Below, piece after piece: positions 22,548-34,498 of a DNA stretch of 64,000 nucleotides. The notes beneath the pieces were generated by a model that worked only from the letters and a program-made list of their open reading frames with translations, was not told the DNA's origin and searched no databases. The DNA comes from Emydura subglobosa (taxonomy: Eukaryota; Chordata; Testudines; Chelidae). Where the stretch lies: NCBI GenBank assembly GCA_007922225.1, contig ML680038.1:124001-188000 (forward strand), in the 5' to 3' direction. The stretch's first letter is position 1; each line of letters opens with the position of its first letter. Position numbers and translations under genes: made by a program.

Positions 22548-25500
22548 TCTTGGATAGAGAAAAATGAATCAGGCTTATTCAGTGCCCATATGTGGGGTTT
22601 TAACTGGTTCCTTCCCATCTCTGGGAGTAGGTAGCTGAATTGTGACCACAACAACGCTGTAAACGTTTAACCCTTTGAACGTTCAACGCAAATGCTACCA
22701 ATTACGTTTTCGTTTTAAGGCCCTTCACCCCAACAAAAATGCCCCATCCGAGTGCAAGCCCTTTAGCGTGTGTATATATATATGGCATATATGCATATGT
22801 CTGAGTTGCTGTCTTTTGGCATCTGTATGTATATATGTTAGTTTTTGTGTTCTCTTTTCTCTGCTGTTCACTTGTATCCGGTCATTGACTGATGAATACA
22901 CGTATAAATATATATATACACACACGCACGCACAGATCCAGAGCTGCTCAAAGGCCGTTTATTATAGATGCTTCGTTCAGGCCTGCGTCGACTTTGATTT
23001 CTTCCTCCGCACCAGCACAAATGTGGTTTCTGTACTTTAAGTGCCTGCTCGAAAGTCCACCAAAGTCAGTGGAAAGCTGCTCCTGAGTTTTAGATCCAGC
23101 CTCAGCATCCCGTGGGTTGTCTTAATTTAACGCAGTGAAAATGCATAGGGCCAAGTTCCCTGCTGGTGTGAGTGGGGGAATCTCTGCTGATGTCCACGGG
23201 CCAGGGGGGCCTCTCTCCCGTTGTCTGTCCTTCCACCGGGGTTCGAGCGCAAAAAGCCAAATGGTGGGGGATGTGGTGGGAGGAACAGTAGTTCTGCTAG
23301 GGGGTGAAAGTGCAGGGAGGAGGATGTGTAGCCCGGAGGAAACGCCCCCTTCTGGAGTAGGTGAGTTGAATCTGGGCATCCTGTGACGTGGAAAAGGGGG
23401 AAGAAAGTGATTTCCCTAGAGAGAGAATCCCCCATGGTGACCTCCGCATGAGAAAATGCATCATGCCGGCAGGTGGCGTGATGCCACACCCGACGGGCTC
23501 TAGCCAGACCAAACGCAGGCTGCAAGGAGAGCCGAATTTAGCCCCTGCTGCTCCAAAATGCAGCCTTTGGAGGTGGAATCTCCGTCAGCTATTCACAGTA
23601 TAGGGTCTTAGACCATCCGCGTGGACCTCCATCCACTAGAGGGTGATGAAAGTGCTGAGTGTGGCCAGCAGTCTGCATGCACAAGTGCAGCTGGCCTGGG
23701 ACAGAGTGTCCCAGGGGTCTGTGCCATCAGAGTCCTGCATTCTGCTTCGCTATAACGGAGTGAGACAGCTGGGCTGGTCCACTAGGGGAAAGTGGAAGAG
23801 CACCAAGACAGGAAGGAGGAGGAGGAAGGAGATGCACAAATGTAGAAGAGAGACAGAGAGAGAGAGACAGAGAGAGCCCAGGGTTCCTTGCATTGGGGCA
23901 TGCCATGATGCACCTCTGCAGCCAGCACCAAGGATTCTGGGAGATATTTGAAAATAGCTGAGCAGACGGAATAGGGGGGAAGGTGTGGTTTTGTTCGTTG
24001 TTTCTTCTGGGGTTATTTTGTGCTTTGGGAATGTTTGACACGTATTATTGTATTACTGTGGTGCCTACGGGTTGCAGTCACAGATCAGGAGCCCATTGTG
24101 CTTGGTGTACAAACGCAGCACAAAAAAACCAGTCCCTCGCTGTATTGTTGAGGTTTTGGTCGGCGCGATGGCAGAGGCGTATTTTAAGGGGGACACTAAG
24201 GTGGCTTTGCAGAGGTTTGCAGGGAGATTGCACAGCGGGGTCATGGGAGAAAGCAGGAAGGTGCATTTAATGCCCTTCCTTCGCTCTGCCTGGATGCGAG
24301 ATGTGGTGTGAGATGCCCTCAGCCTAACAAAAAATGCCATTGTGTCCTCCCAGCTGGGTCACTTAGCAGCAATGGCTCAGCTGACTTCTAGGGGGCTGAT
24401 TTTATAAGTCTCCTCTGCATGTTTTGCTTCTCATTAAGATGGGATCTGCTGGTTGGAGATGTCCTGGTGAGACACAAAGGGTGCAGTTCCCCCTGTGCAG
24501 AGGGCCAGTGCAAGGAGCTGAAGCGGTGACTAGATTTCATGCTGGCACCTCTGCACAGGATGGATTCTCGCCCCCAAGGGAACTCAGACTTGGCTAGGCT
24601 GCTTCCAGCCATGTGTGGGAACGGGACGGTGTTTATTAGAGCCATGTGCTGTTCTCAAGCTGTAACGTCCCCGGAGAGGGTCACTATCTGGGAGCTCAGT
24701 GAATTCATCTGCTCCATTCGTCCTCACAAACTGCCCCCCTTCCAGCTTCTGGGAGCAGAGCAGCCAACTGCAATTCACAAGCAGCGCGGTCAGTTAGCAC
24801 TAGAATTTGTCCATTGCACTCTCCGCCCACTTCGTTGCTCTCCAGCCTCGCTCTTCAGCTTCAGGCAGCCAAATGGAGCCAGAGTTCGAGGCTGAGAAGA
24901 GCAGAGGGTGAAATTAAATTCTTCCAAAGAGCCAGCGCACATCAAAGTGGGTCTGCTGTTCCATTCAGCTGTGGGGAAAGCCAGGGTGCAAGGAGCAGAG
25001 CAGGTGGGAGCAGAAAGGGATGAGGAAGGGAGAAAAGAAGTGGCAGAAAAAAGAAGGCAGGCTCAGAATAAAGGAACGAAGAAGCACCAAGAGAAGGAGA
25101 GAGAGAAAACAGGACAGGAAGCAGTGTTGAGGGCAGAGAGTACGGACAATATGCTGAGCACCGTGTCAGGGCCCAGATGCCACGATGATGGGCACGGTGG
25201 GGATCAGGACTTTCTGATGACAACCAGAAACCTCAGCGCCCTCAAATTCCTCCTGCCTCCGTTCTCTGACCCGCTCTGGTGGAAACCCAGAGGATTCTGG
25301 GAACGGGGGCATGAATCTAGAAGAAGCGCCCCAATTGTTTCAAATCTCCGTGGCATCCCAAATTCCAGTCCCACGTTGAGGGACGCTGATCTGTTGTGTG
25401 AGGCCCCCTGGTGTGTAAAATGGGGTGAGGAAGGGGGCGAGGGGAACAAACACACACACAGCCACACGCGCACACTTGCTATTCATTCGTCTGCCAAGCA

Positions 25501-25901
25501 CACTGTCAGACCCCTGGTCCCCCGTCGCCCGCCACGGGCGAGGCTGATGGGATGCTCGTTCAGAGGTCTAAGGGGGTTAGAGTTAGAGAGACAGTTCAAG
25601 CCACAAAGATGACTTTGAACCCAAATTCCCGCCAGGTATCAGGGTGTTTGGTCCCGGAATTGGGTGGGAAGGGGCCACATCAGAGTCTGGACATCAGCGT
25701 TCGGGGGCATTTGGGGGTAGGATCCTGAGTCGCGTCCAGCTGCACCGAGTGACACGCGGAGCTGGAAGGGGCTGAGAAAGCTGCTAGGGGAAGGGCGGCT
25801 CGTGTGTTGTACTGACTGGCTGATGCGGGAGATCAATCTGTAAATGGCACCCACCGGTTTGTTTCCCTTTTGTTCCTTTGCTGCCCGGCCGCTCGCTCCA
25901 G
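22548..25901. other. Intron sequence with few recognised features
   Basis: Holds a purine-rich AG/GACA tract (23847-23877), a fragment at about 24060-24130 with 'gtgtacaaacgcagcac' shared with 48170-48190, and a mixed CA tract at 25450-25475. Long frames on both strands lack coding character. Confidence 0.45.
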
Positions 25902-25946
25902 CAAAGGCAAAGAGAAGACGAAAAGGGGCAGAGACGGCGAGCACAA
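25902..25946 (+). CDS. OTOF: OTOF alternative 'RXR' exon in the C2A-C2B linker
   Basis: The exon is 45 bases after CGCTCCAG, ending CACAA|GTAGGT, with phase 2 at both ends. It reads KGKEKTKRGRDGEH between split serine and lysine codons and contains an Arg-Gly-Arg. From memory, rodent otoferlin has an alternative linker segment of nearly this sequence and length, called the RXR motif because such basic motifs can act as ER-retention signals. The constitutive exon at 33982 completes its last codon as lysine. Confidence 0.92.
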
Positions 25947-26639
25947 GTAGGTGGCCTCTCTCCGCGCGCTCTCTCTAGCTCATGGGCGCTGCCTGGCGCG
26001 GCTTGGGGGGGCTGAGCTGACCCCTGGGGCGCTCCTCCCTTCTCTGGAGCTGTCTCGGTTGGCCAGGCCCGGGCACAGAGAAAACCAGCGCCCTCAAAAG
26101 GCTGCAGCTGGGTGGCTGGATGGTTTTCTAAACGACGTGCTCTCGTTCAGACAGGAATTAAATCGGAGCAGAGGGCCCCAGGTCAGAGCGGGTCTGGAAA
26201 GCAATCTCCCCTCCTCCTCTGCCTTTGGCAGCCCATCCCTGGCAGGGTTGAAGCATATTAGCAGGGCTCGTGTGGAAGGTGGGTTCTGGCCCAGCTGGGT
26301 GGGTGGGGGTCTTTGGTCTGCAGGGCTGTCAGCTGAGCGCTGAGCAAAGAAAGAGCCCGGGGCTTTCCCCCCACTATGACCGGCTCTCTGGGTACCTGCT
26401 TGTCTCGTCCCCCAGCCCTTGCCTTTTTCTGACTCCGGCACACGGCGACTTCACAGCGACTCCCAGGCCAGGCTGCGTCTCTCCAAACTGCTGGTCTGCC
26501 TGTTACTCAGACCCCGCAGGAATGCTACGCCTCCCGCCGGTCCGCTTGGTTGTGCCCTGTCTGTAGGTCTGCTGGGAATCCTGACCCGGACGCTGTCTGT
26601 GCTGAGCTCTGCGCTCCATGGGGTGGTTTCCTGTCAGAT

Positions 26640-26790
26640 CAGAGAAGGAGGTGAATGTATAATGACCCTCCTAGGGCCCTCTGGGATCTTCAGTGCTGAA
26701 AGCATGAGCCTCTAGCTCTATTAGCTGGCATCAGTAGTAGACTTTTATCCTATGATTAGGACCACCCAGTAGATGGGGACCAAGAACTTA
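26640..26790 (+). repeat. Possible tRNA-derived SINE remnant
   Basis: 'agctctattagctggcatcagtagtagacttttatcct' is shared in diverged form with 22390-22450 and 16790-16835 ('agcagtagtaagccgttatcc'). Confidence 0.4.
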
Positions 26791-27171
26791 CAGTCTCTGA
26801 GTGCAGGTTACATGTGTATTGAGAAATGGCATGAAAATGCGTCAAAGTCGGGTTCTGTTTCCCTGACGTAGATGACCTAGTCCTCCTCCAAGGTGGAGTC
26901 AATCTAAGCAAACTTCTTCTCCCTTGTTGGTACCAGCCATGTTTCTCAACTTTCCCATCCTGTCCCAATTGTCTTTGGATTTTGCTGCGAGGACGTCCCT
27001 TGGGGCCGGAGAGCAAACTCCTCGGCACAGCCAAACTGAGACAATGACTCCTGGCTCCCTGGCTTTCTGGGGTCTGATCATAGGGTGCCTTGGGCTAGTT
27101 TCTGAGCTCTCCAGTTCAGCGTTGGTGATCATGGTTTAGCATGTCTGCATTGCCTTTGGCATGCCCAAGGT

Positions 27172-27648
27172 GTGGGCAAGTTGGAGAGAGTCCAGCGGAG
27201 GGCAACAAAAATGATGAGGGGGCTGGAGCACAAGATTTATGAGGAGAGGCTGAGGGAACTGGGCTTGTTTAGTCTGCAAAAGAGAAGAGTGAGGGGGGAT
27301 TTGATAGCAGCCTTTAACTACCTGAAAGGGGGTTCCAGGGAGGATGGGGCTAGGCTGTTCTCAGTGGTGGCAGATGACAGAACAAGGAGCAATGGTCTCA
27401 AGTTGCAGTGGGGGAGGTCTAGGTTGGACATTAGGAAAAGCCTTTCCCCTAGGCGGGTGGTGAAGCACTGGAATGGGTTACCTAGGGAGGTGGGGGAATC
27501 TCCATCCTTAGAGGTTTTTAAGCTGCGGCTTGACAAAGCCCTGGCTGGGATGATTTATCTGAGGTTGGTCCTGCTCTGAGCAGGGGGTTGGGCTAGTCAC
27601 CTCCTGAGGTCCCTGCCACCCCTCATCTTCTCTGTTCTATGGTTCTAG
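27172..27648 (+). mobile_element. CR1 LINE 3' end (ORF2 C-terminus and tail)
   Basis: An open frame ([18 protein letters not shown], then [16 protein letters not shown]) is the ORF2 C-terminus. It is followed by 'ggtcctgctctgagcaggggg' and a 'ttctatggttcta' tail. Confidence 0.9.
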
Positions 27649-28201
27649 GTGACTCAAGTGGTACGCTATGGTAGCCTCACCCCCTGGCCTCCCACCCTGT
27701 GACTGGGTGAACTTGACTCCAGTGCAATGGGCAGCTCACAGCCCCACTGGATTTACATGGCACCAGAGTGCTGGCTCTCTGCACTCAGGAGAACGTCAAG
27801 CCGCCATGACAAAAGGAATAGGAACAACCCTGGAGTTGGAGGGTCTGATTCCCAGGGCTCTGCGTCCTGTGCCATCATCTTCCCCTGTGCCAGTTTGGTG
27901 TCAGACACTGACACTGGTACGAATGAGCGGAGGATCCTAATTGGGCAGCCTCGGGGCTGCTCTAGTTTACACCTGCTGGCCCCTTGCTGCAAGGGGCTGT
28001 GCCCTCGTCTGGGGATGATTGCCATGGTGCTCAGATGTTCTGTCCACCCATCCTCAGCCAAGCCCTTTGTGCCAGCAGGGGGTGGCATAGAAGCAGTTCT
28101 GGCATTTCTACACCATGCACAAATTTGCCAATGTAGGGAAATTCCTCGGGGATGAGGGGGCTGGATCAACTGGCTTTGCTCGGGTGGGAGATTATATAGC
28201 A

Positions 28202-29009
28202 CAGTGGTTCCCAGCCCATGACCCAGGGGCCAAAAGTGGCCCAGGGGGTCTTTCAAAGTAGCCCGTGGCTCCCCTCTTGCTGGCTGCAGAAGGGAGCCAC
28301 TGCCTAAGGACCCAGGCGTTGCCACGTGGCTACAAGACCGGTGCTGGCTCCTTGCTGCACCCAAGGGGACGGGAGATCAGCGCTTTCCTCCCCCTGGCTG
28401 TAGCTGGGAGCACGGCAAAGCGCTCCATCTGGGTCCCTAGCCGCTAGGGTCCCTGCTGGAGCCAGAGGGGGGGCAGCACTGATCTCCCACCCCCTGGCGG
28501 CAGAAGGGAGCTGCTGCCTAGGGACGCAGGTGGAGCTCATGGGGCTACGGGACACATGCGGTTTCCCTGCTGCAGCCAGGGGGACGGGAGATCAGCAGGG
28601 AGGCAGCCTCCTCCCTGAACTGCTTCTGTCCGGCTGCAGTGGGGGACGAGGGAGGCTGTTGGCGGAGCAGCCAGGACCCCCACCCCCCATGCTTGAGGAG
28701 GGGCAGGACTCTAAAAATCAGTGCCTTCCGGTTAGCTGCCAGGCCCGGTGCTACAGTGTGTGGTGACAGTCCCTCGTCTACACTAGGGCTTTGTCTGTGA
28801 GCGTGTGATGTCCTGTGAGTCATGCAGCTGTAAAATAGTGACCGTAAAAATGAGCCCAGCAGCATCAAATGTTTCCTTTAGCGAGGCGGTGATTTGCAGC
28901 CCTGGACAGGGCGTACGTCAGTACATGGTCTACGAACTGACAGACGGGTGGCCCTTCAGGCTTGTAAAAATGATATTTGTGGCTCTCAAGGCAAAAAGGA
29001 GAACCCCTG
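28202..29009 (+). mobile_element. hAT-like non-autonomous element, family A, longer copy
   Basis: Starts CAGTGGTTCCCAGCC and ends GAGAACCCCTG, with weakly matching 8-bp flanks (ATATAGCA / ATCTAGGG). About 808 bp, GC-rich centre, no transposase frame. Shares several hundred diverged bases with 743-1259 in opposite orientation. Confidence 0.7.
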
Positions 29010-30232
29010 ATCTAGGGGCCAGCCACTGGTTTTCAGCTGACATCATGTCTCCCGAAGACACTGACATGGATGTTTTGATTGGAGCCACGTCCCCTCCCTC
29101 GCCCCAGAAGCAATGGCTAAAAGGGCAGAGTCAGCAGTGAATAATTCAGCAGCAACCTGTAACCAGATCCATGCCTAGAGCCTGGCCGGGACATGCCCCA
29201 CAGGGAGAGGTGGCCGGCACCCCCCAAAGATACGCAAGCCCAAAGGGCATCTTCCGATCTGCACGCCCAGTGAGAGAAACGGAGAGGGGAACCGGGAGGC
29301 TGAGTTTCAAAGTGCCCTGGCAAAACCAGGTGGGAGCCCTTTGCAAAGGAAGCAGAAGGAGGGTTGCTTCCCCCGGTGCCACCTGGAATGACTGCGGAGC
29401 AGGCGTTGGAATCTCAGGTTCTCAGGCCCTCATCCAATATTCATGCAGGGAGGGTATCAGCTCTCAGCCGCTGCCGGCTTCCCATCTGCGCTGCCCAGCC
29501 GGCTCTGTTCCGCTCCCCTCTTGGTCCGGGGAGGGGGGGGTGGCTTAACCTTTGTTGAATGCAGCAAAGCGCCAGCGGCAGGTGGGAGCGGAGAACTGGC
29601 AGGGGAGCCCCTCCTCATCCGCCCCCCCAAATCGACCCCCCTGCGCCCCGGGAAACTCAGCACGGCGTGAGGCTCAGAGGCTGGTTTCGTAACCCCCGCA
29701 CCCTCAGACTTGGGCTCTGGCAGGGATGGTTGCCCCTCGGCACAGGTAGAGCCGCCGTCACACGCTCTAGCAGCCAGGTAGGCGCTTTCCTGTCTCTGCT
29801 GATCTTTCGGGGAAAGCCGGACTCCAGACTGGCAGACGGTGAAGGTGGAACCTGGCCATGCATGGAAACGGGGGGGGGAGGCATTTGCTATCTCCCACTT
29901 TACCTTGATCTGAAAGGGTGGCATGTGGGACCTGCAGAGATGGGAGGGTGGGGGGCAGGTGGGGGGAGCTAAATAGAGTGCTCTCTGTCCAACAAAAGCC
30001 CCGTGCGTTTCTGTCTTTGGCAGCCAGGAAGCTGTGCGCCCGTCCTGGATGCGTCTCGCCCCCTCTCTCTCTCATTCACTCTTTGTTTTTCTCTGGAACA
30101 CAGGAATTTTTCTAGCTATTCCCAGTTGCTGCGTGGCCGGTGCTTTGCTGGGTCCTCGCACACGGCCTTTAAAAACCAGGAAACACTGAAAGAAGGGGAA
30201 ATGGCCTGGTTTGTTATGGGGAATGCAATAGA
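29010..30232. other. Intron sequence without recognised features
   Basis: GC-rich with long chance frames. A GTAGGC donor-like site (29777) follows an acceptor-like site, but the intervening frame starts with TAG. Confidence 0.45.
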
Positions 30233-30353
30233 GGGCCCAGGTGTCCTGATTTTATAGGGACCATCCTGATATTCGGGGATTAGTCTTATATAGGCGCCTA
30301 TCACTCTCCACCCCCCGTCCCGATTTTTCACACTGGCCATCTGGTCACCCTAG
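30233..30353. mobile_element. Palindromic MITE-like element
   Basis: 'gtcctgattttatagggacc' near one end and 'cgatttttcacactggcc' then 'atctggtcaccctag' at the other, a short non-autonomous element common in sauropsid genomes. Confidence 0.6.
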
Positions 30354-30469
30354 CACGGAATGAGTGGGGACAGGATGCAAGTTGGTGGCAGGTCCTAGCC
30401 CTGAGCAGCTATCTTCATGGGGGAAGCCTCATGTTCCCATAAACCCCACTCTACACAGGTCAGCCAGGG

Positions 30470-30570
30470 CTGGGAATCCTCCTCTGGGATGGGCTAGAAA
30501 AGCACGTCCTGCTGTGAGCAGAGAGTGGGACTAGATACCTCCTGAGGTCCCTTCAACCCTCATCTGCTAG
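30470..30570 (+). mobile_element. CR1 3' tail
   Basis: 'gggactagatacctcctgaggtcccttcaaccctcatct' is the CR1 3' end also seen at 37895-37930. Confidence 0.65.
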
Positions 30571-31269
30571 GAGTCTCCGGTTAGCAAGCTTACGGCAGGA
30601 CACCTGCGTTGGAGCCCCACTGGCAGTAGATCTCTGTCCTGGGTGGCTGGGTGACAGGCAGACCGCTGGGCCCGGGAGAGAGTTGCAGAAGTTCCCTAGG
30701 GGATGCTGAAGGCCGTGGCGGGGCAAGGCTGCTGATCTTTCTGAGCTGGAGAGCCAGTGCCAGGAGGCGGAAAAGGGCTCGGAGACCAGCAGAGGAGTGT
30801 GGGGCAATCGTGGCTGACAACACGGGGGGCTCTGGGTCGTCCTCCCTTGAAGTATTCAGTAAAGCACTTGAGCCTGTCCTTACCTTCAACCACCCACTTC
30901 AATCTGTCCCCACTCAGCAAAGGGCATAAGACAATTCTTAACTGTACGCGCGTGCTTAACGGGTCTGCTCGGAGGGGTTAGCTCTGTGTTACCAGCTGGG
31001 TGGAATGGGGGCCGTGACTCCCAGTTATGTCACTGGAACAAGTCCGTCCTTTGCGGATAGACAGACAGAGCTGTATGCATGCTTTAGGAGCACTGGTTTC
31101 TTCTCTGAGTAGCCCATCCACCAGTCCTGCAACGCCGCCCACCACCCTCCCACACACACGAGGGGCCTTCCTTTTGTTCCCAAAATTAAAAGGAACCTTA
31201 ATATTTAATAACATCGCTTTGGGGGCTTTTCATTATGTGCTCATCAGCTGCCAATGAACTGCTCTTGTG

Positions 31270-31560
31270 TACCACCCCTGGGCGTCAGGTGGATTTCGGG
31301 TTTTTAGAGACTAATTAAAAAGAAGAATGTTTAATTACGTCGGGAGGAATAAATCGCAGTCCTGGCGAAATGCTGTAATCTGCTAAAGTTCTCCAGCTGC
31401 CGGATGAGAACGTACTGTCGCAGAGAATAAGGTTCTTAAAGCAAAAGCTATTTACAGGCTGAATAACAGAAGTGTGTTGTTAAAAAGAGCTCACTATAAA
31501 TTATAAACTGCTTTTCAACTCTGCTCTTTCCCCAATCCCCTCAACACCAACTCTCATCCG
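31270..31560. other. Candidate conserved non-coding block
   Basis: A moderately AT-rich single-copy stretch with two TTAATTA-type homeodomain core sites (31313 and 31331) and no repeat signature. Its conservation cannot be tested here. Confidence 0.2.
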
Positions 31561-32064
31561 GCAGCAGAGTAATAGCAAGGAGAAACCTGCCCTTTGATTG
31601 TACTTCTTTTTTACATCACTTTAGTCCCACTGAAACCCTGCATTTAAGTGGTTCATTCCTATCGCACAGGGGTGAATTTCACTCAGCGGAACGTACGCGT
31701 TATCCAGTGAATCTTTTTTATCCCGATCCTCATTGCTGTGGATGTGTTTGTGACCCACAAACATATTCCTACTCATAGATTAGCAAACAAACTTCAGCTG
31801 TTGGGTTGTTCACAAGTAGTTCACTGTACACCTGCAACTTTTGCTCTTTGGTTTTTCTGCCACGTGGCATCGTTTCTGCTTCTCAAGGACTGGCGAAGAG
31901 CGAATTGTGCTCTCTCTGGTCCGGATTTCCAACTGAATCATTTTTCAAGTGAAAAATTCACAAAACTTTCCAGATTCTGTAATATTTTCACCAGGACAGC
32001 TGGTGACCATCCAGGACCAACAGCAGATAATATGATTCCACAAATAATAGTGAGCCTCCGGTTA

Positions 32065-32500
32065 TAGCTGGATGAATAATGGATTTTTCAGTTCAATGGC
32101 AATGCTGAAAAATTGGGGAAAAAATTGTTTTGGGTAGAAGAGAGGTGAATTTTTTAAAAACATTTTTGGCAAATCAAAGTAAAAAAGATGGTTTTGTGTC
32201 AAATTAAATGGGTTTTTCCTACCCAAAATTAAATGTTTCATTTCCATTTCAAGCCCTTTTTAATTTTTCTAATTTTTTAAAGTTACGTTAAATTTCTAAG
32301 CCAAAAGTTGTTTCAAACTGAAAAATTGAAACGTTTCATTTTGAAAATGTTGAAATGCGACGTTTGGATTTTTGGGAAGTTTGTGGAGGAGGAGGCAGGT
32401 GTGTTGAAATGAACAATTGGGTGAAATAAACAGGAATTTGTGAAATCTTTCAGAATTTTTCAGCTACAAAATTTTGATTGAAACATTTCATCTAGCTCTT
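32065..32500. mobile_element. AT-rich TIR element
   Basis: Ends 'tatagctggatgaat' and 'atttcatctagctctt' are inverted. The centre is A/T-rich and self-complementary with no frame. Same family as 49842-50265. Confidence 0.55.
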
Positions 32501-33118
32501 CCAGTTGAAATAACCATGAATCCAAAGTGCAAAAATTACTTATAATCAATTGTCATACTACTCCACAAGCTCTGTATATTTATTATGCCATCCTATCAGA
32601 TCAACCCAATCTGAGGTGCTAAAGTTGTCAGTGGATTAAAGATTTATATTAACTCTGCATACCAAGTTCTGTTCATCTTGGGAGCCAGTATATTAAATTA
32701 TTGTTACATCAAGCTAGAGTATTATTCTGAACTGGTCTATGTGGGTATTATCAGAGTTGTACAAAACCCACAAAATCTTTTCCATGACAACCCATTTCAA
32801 TTCCCATTGGCTGGGTTTCGAACCCACTTGGTACCAAGCTTTGCTGTAGTTTAAATCTGATGGCAAAGCTCCCCATTTTTAATGCCATTAGAAATCAGCA
32901 AGTGTTGATTAAAGATTCTAGCCCGTGTTTTTATTGGCAGGAATGTTGGTGGGTGTGGCGAGTTTTCGGTGACTATTAACAGCAATTGAAATTTTGAACC
33001 CATAAAGCAGAATATTTATGCCAGAAACCTGAGACACTTTCATCCAATCAGGCAACCTAAAAGATACCATCTGATCTGTATGTCCAATCCAAAGTAATCA
33101 ACACACATTGGCTTTCAG

Positions 33119-33210
33119 GGGCCAGATCCCCAGTTGATGTAAATTACCGTCGCTCCACTGAAGCGAACGGAGCGTGGACAATTTACACCAGCGGAGGAGC
33201 CGATCCCAGA
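33119..33210. repeat. Near-perfect palindromic MITE-like element
   Basis: 'gccagatccccagttgatg' and 'ttgatgtaaattaccg' on the left are mirrored on the right by 'caatttacaccagcggagg' and 'gagccgatccc'. It folds into a hairpin of about 40 bp. Confidence 0.65.
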
Positions 33211-33624
33211 TGTTGTATGTTTGCAGTGAGCTGCCGGCCAGCACTCTGCAGGCCACGTCTTTGTGCTCAAAATTATTCAGCGTGAAAATTCCCCCAGTGC
33301 AGAGACCAAGCACAACTGACGTGGGATGTCGGTGGTGCCTAGGATTTGTGCTGGCCCTCAGTGCCTAGAAATCCACCCCCACTCAGCTGTGGCGGTTAGG
33401 AAGCTTATGGGGGAAAAAGTCACATTGCTGAAAGAGCAAGCGGTGTGTCGCACCTACCAATTTGGGGTGTCTTAGCACCATTTCAGCCTGGTATTTTAGC
33501 CCTAGTTTGAGGGTATTCTGCCTCTAGACTGGGGCAGGCTAGTTGATATTTAAGACTCAGAGTGGAATATTTAGCTGATATTTTCACCCGAGTTTGGGGT
33601 ATGGTTATTTAGGCTACACTACCT

Positions 33625-33835
33625 CTCTCACTAGTGGACAGAGCACAGGACTAGGAGTTAGGATACCTGGGTTCTATTCCCTGTTCTGTTATGAGCCCAG
33701 TGGATGACCTGGGGCAAGTCATCTTACCACTCGGTGCCTTAGTTTCAGCATCTGTAAAATGGGTCTAATGATACTGACTCCTTTGTAAAACACTTTGAGA
33801 TCTAGGGCTGAAAATCTAAGTGGTGTTTGAGTGCC
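33625..33835 (+). mobile_element. MIR-like CORE-SINE, nearly full length
   Basis: tRNA-like head with B-box-like GGGTTCTATTCCC (33669-33681), then 'gacctggggcaagtcatc', 'catctgtaaaatggg' and 'cactttgagatct'. Confidence 0.8.
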
Positions 33836-33981
33836 AGAGCAAAGCCTCTTAGCTGGCATCCTGGCCCTACGTTGGGGTAGGGTAACCCTTACAGTGCTGC
33901 TTTGCCTAGGAATGCCCAGATAAAAAATACCTGCAACCGCCAGATTCAATGAGTTCTGCCTTCTCCCCCTACTTCTTGCAG

Positions 33982-34058
33982 AGCCGGGAAAGGAGTCTTT
34001 TCCGCGATGAAGCTGGGCAAGACGCGTCCCCCGAAGGAGGACCCTCACCGAAAGCAAG
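33982..34058 (+). CDS. OTOF: OTOF exon: C2A-C2B linker, constitutive
   Basis: The acceptor is CTTCTTGCAG and the donor AAG|GTACGT. One base completes an arginine (or a lysine when the RXR exon is used), then 25 codons and one base. It contains VFSAMKLGK, conserved in otoferlin, followed by a basic PPKEDPHRK stretch. It is the common 3' partner of all cassettes. Confidence 0.96.
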
Positions 34059-34299
34059 GTACGTCTTGTGCAGAGCCTGCCCGCCGCTGGGCAAGAATAC
34101 CCAAAAACCTGGGTGTCTTGCAAGTAAATAATGAGCTCGTGCTGTTCCATTGTTTCTTCATGTTACACACTGAAGACCAGAAAAGAGAGGGAATGAGCTG
34201 TTTACAATTTTTTCATTGCTTTTTTTTTTCATTTTCAATTTTTCATCCAAACTAAACCGTGGTTTTCAGTGCTTTTTCTCTCCTCCTCCCCTCCCCCCT

Positions 34300-34327
34300 A
34301 CACACACACACACACACACACACACAC
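34300..34327. repeat. (AC)n microsatellite
   Basis: Fourteen perfect dinucleotide units, flanked by T-rich sequence. Confidence 0.95.
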
Positions 34328-34498
34328 TTTCTTCCCTCTGGAAAAGACAGGGTGGGGGAGTTTTTATTTCATTTTTGTTTCAAGTCAAATCAAACCTTTT
34401 TTTGTTTTTGTTTCGATGAACCTTTTTTTTCACGTGAGTGGAGTTATCAGTGGAGACAGAGCCAAAGAGGAGGGATTGGTGGGAAAGATGAGACATAA

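Noticed and set aside
29747..29776. Possible cassette between a CAG acceptor and GTAGGC donor
   Set aside because: The first codon formed in the required phase is followed at once by TAG.
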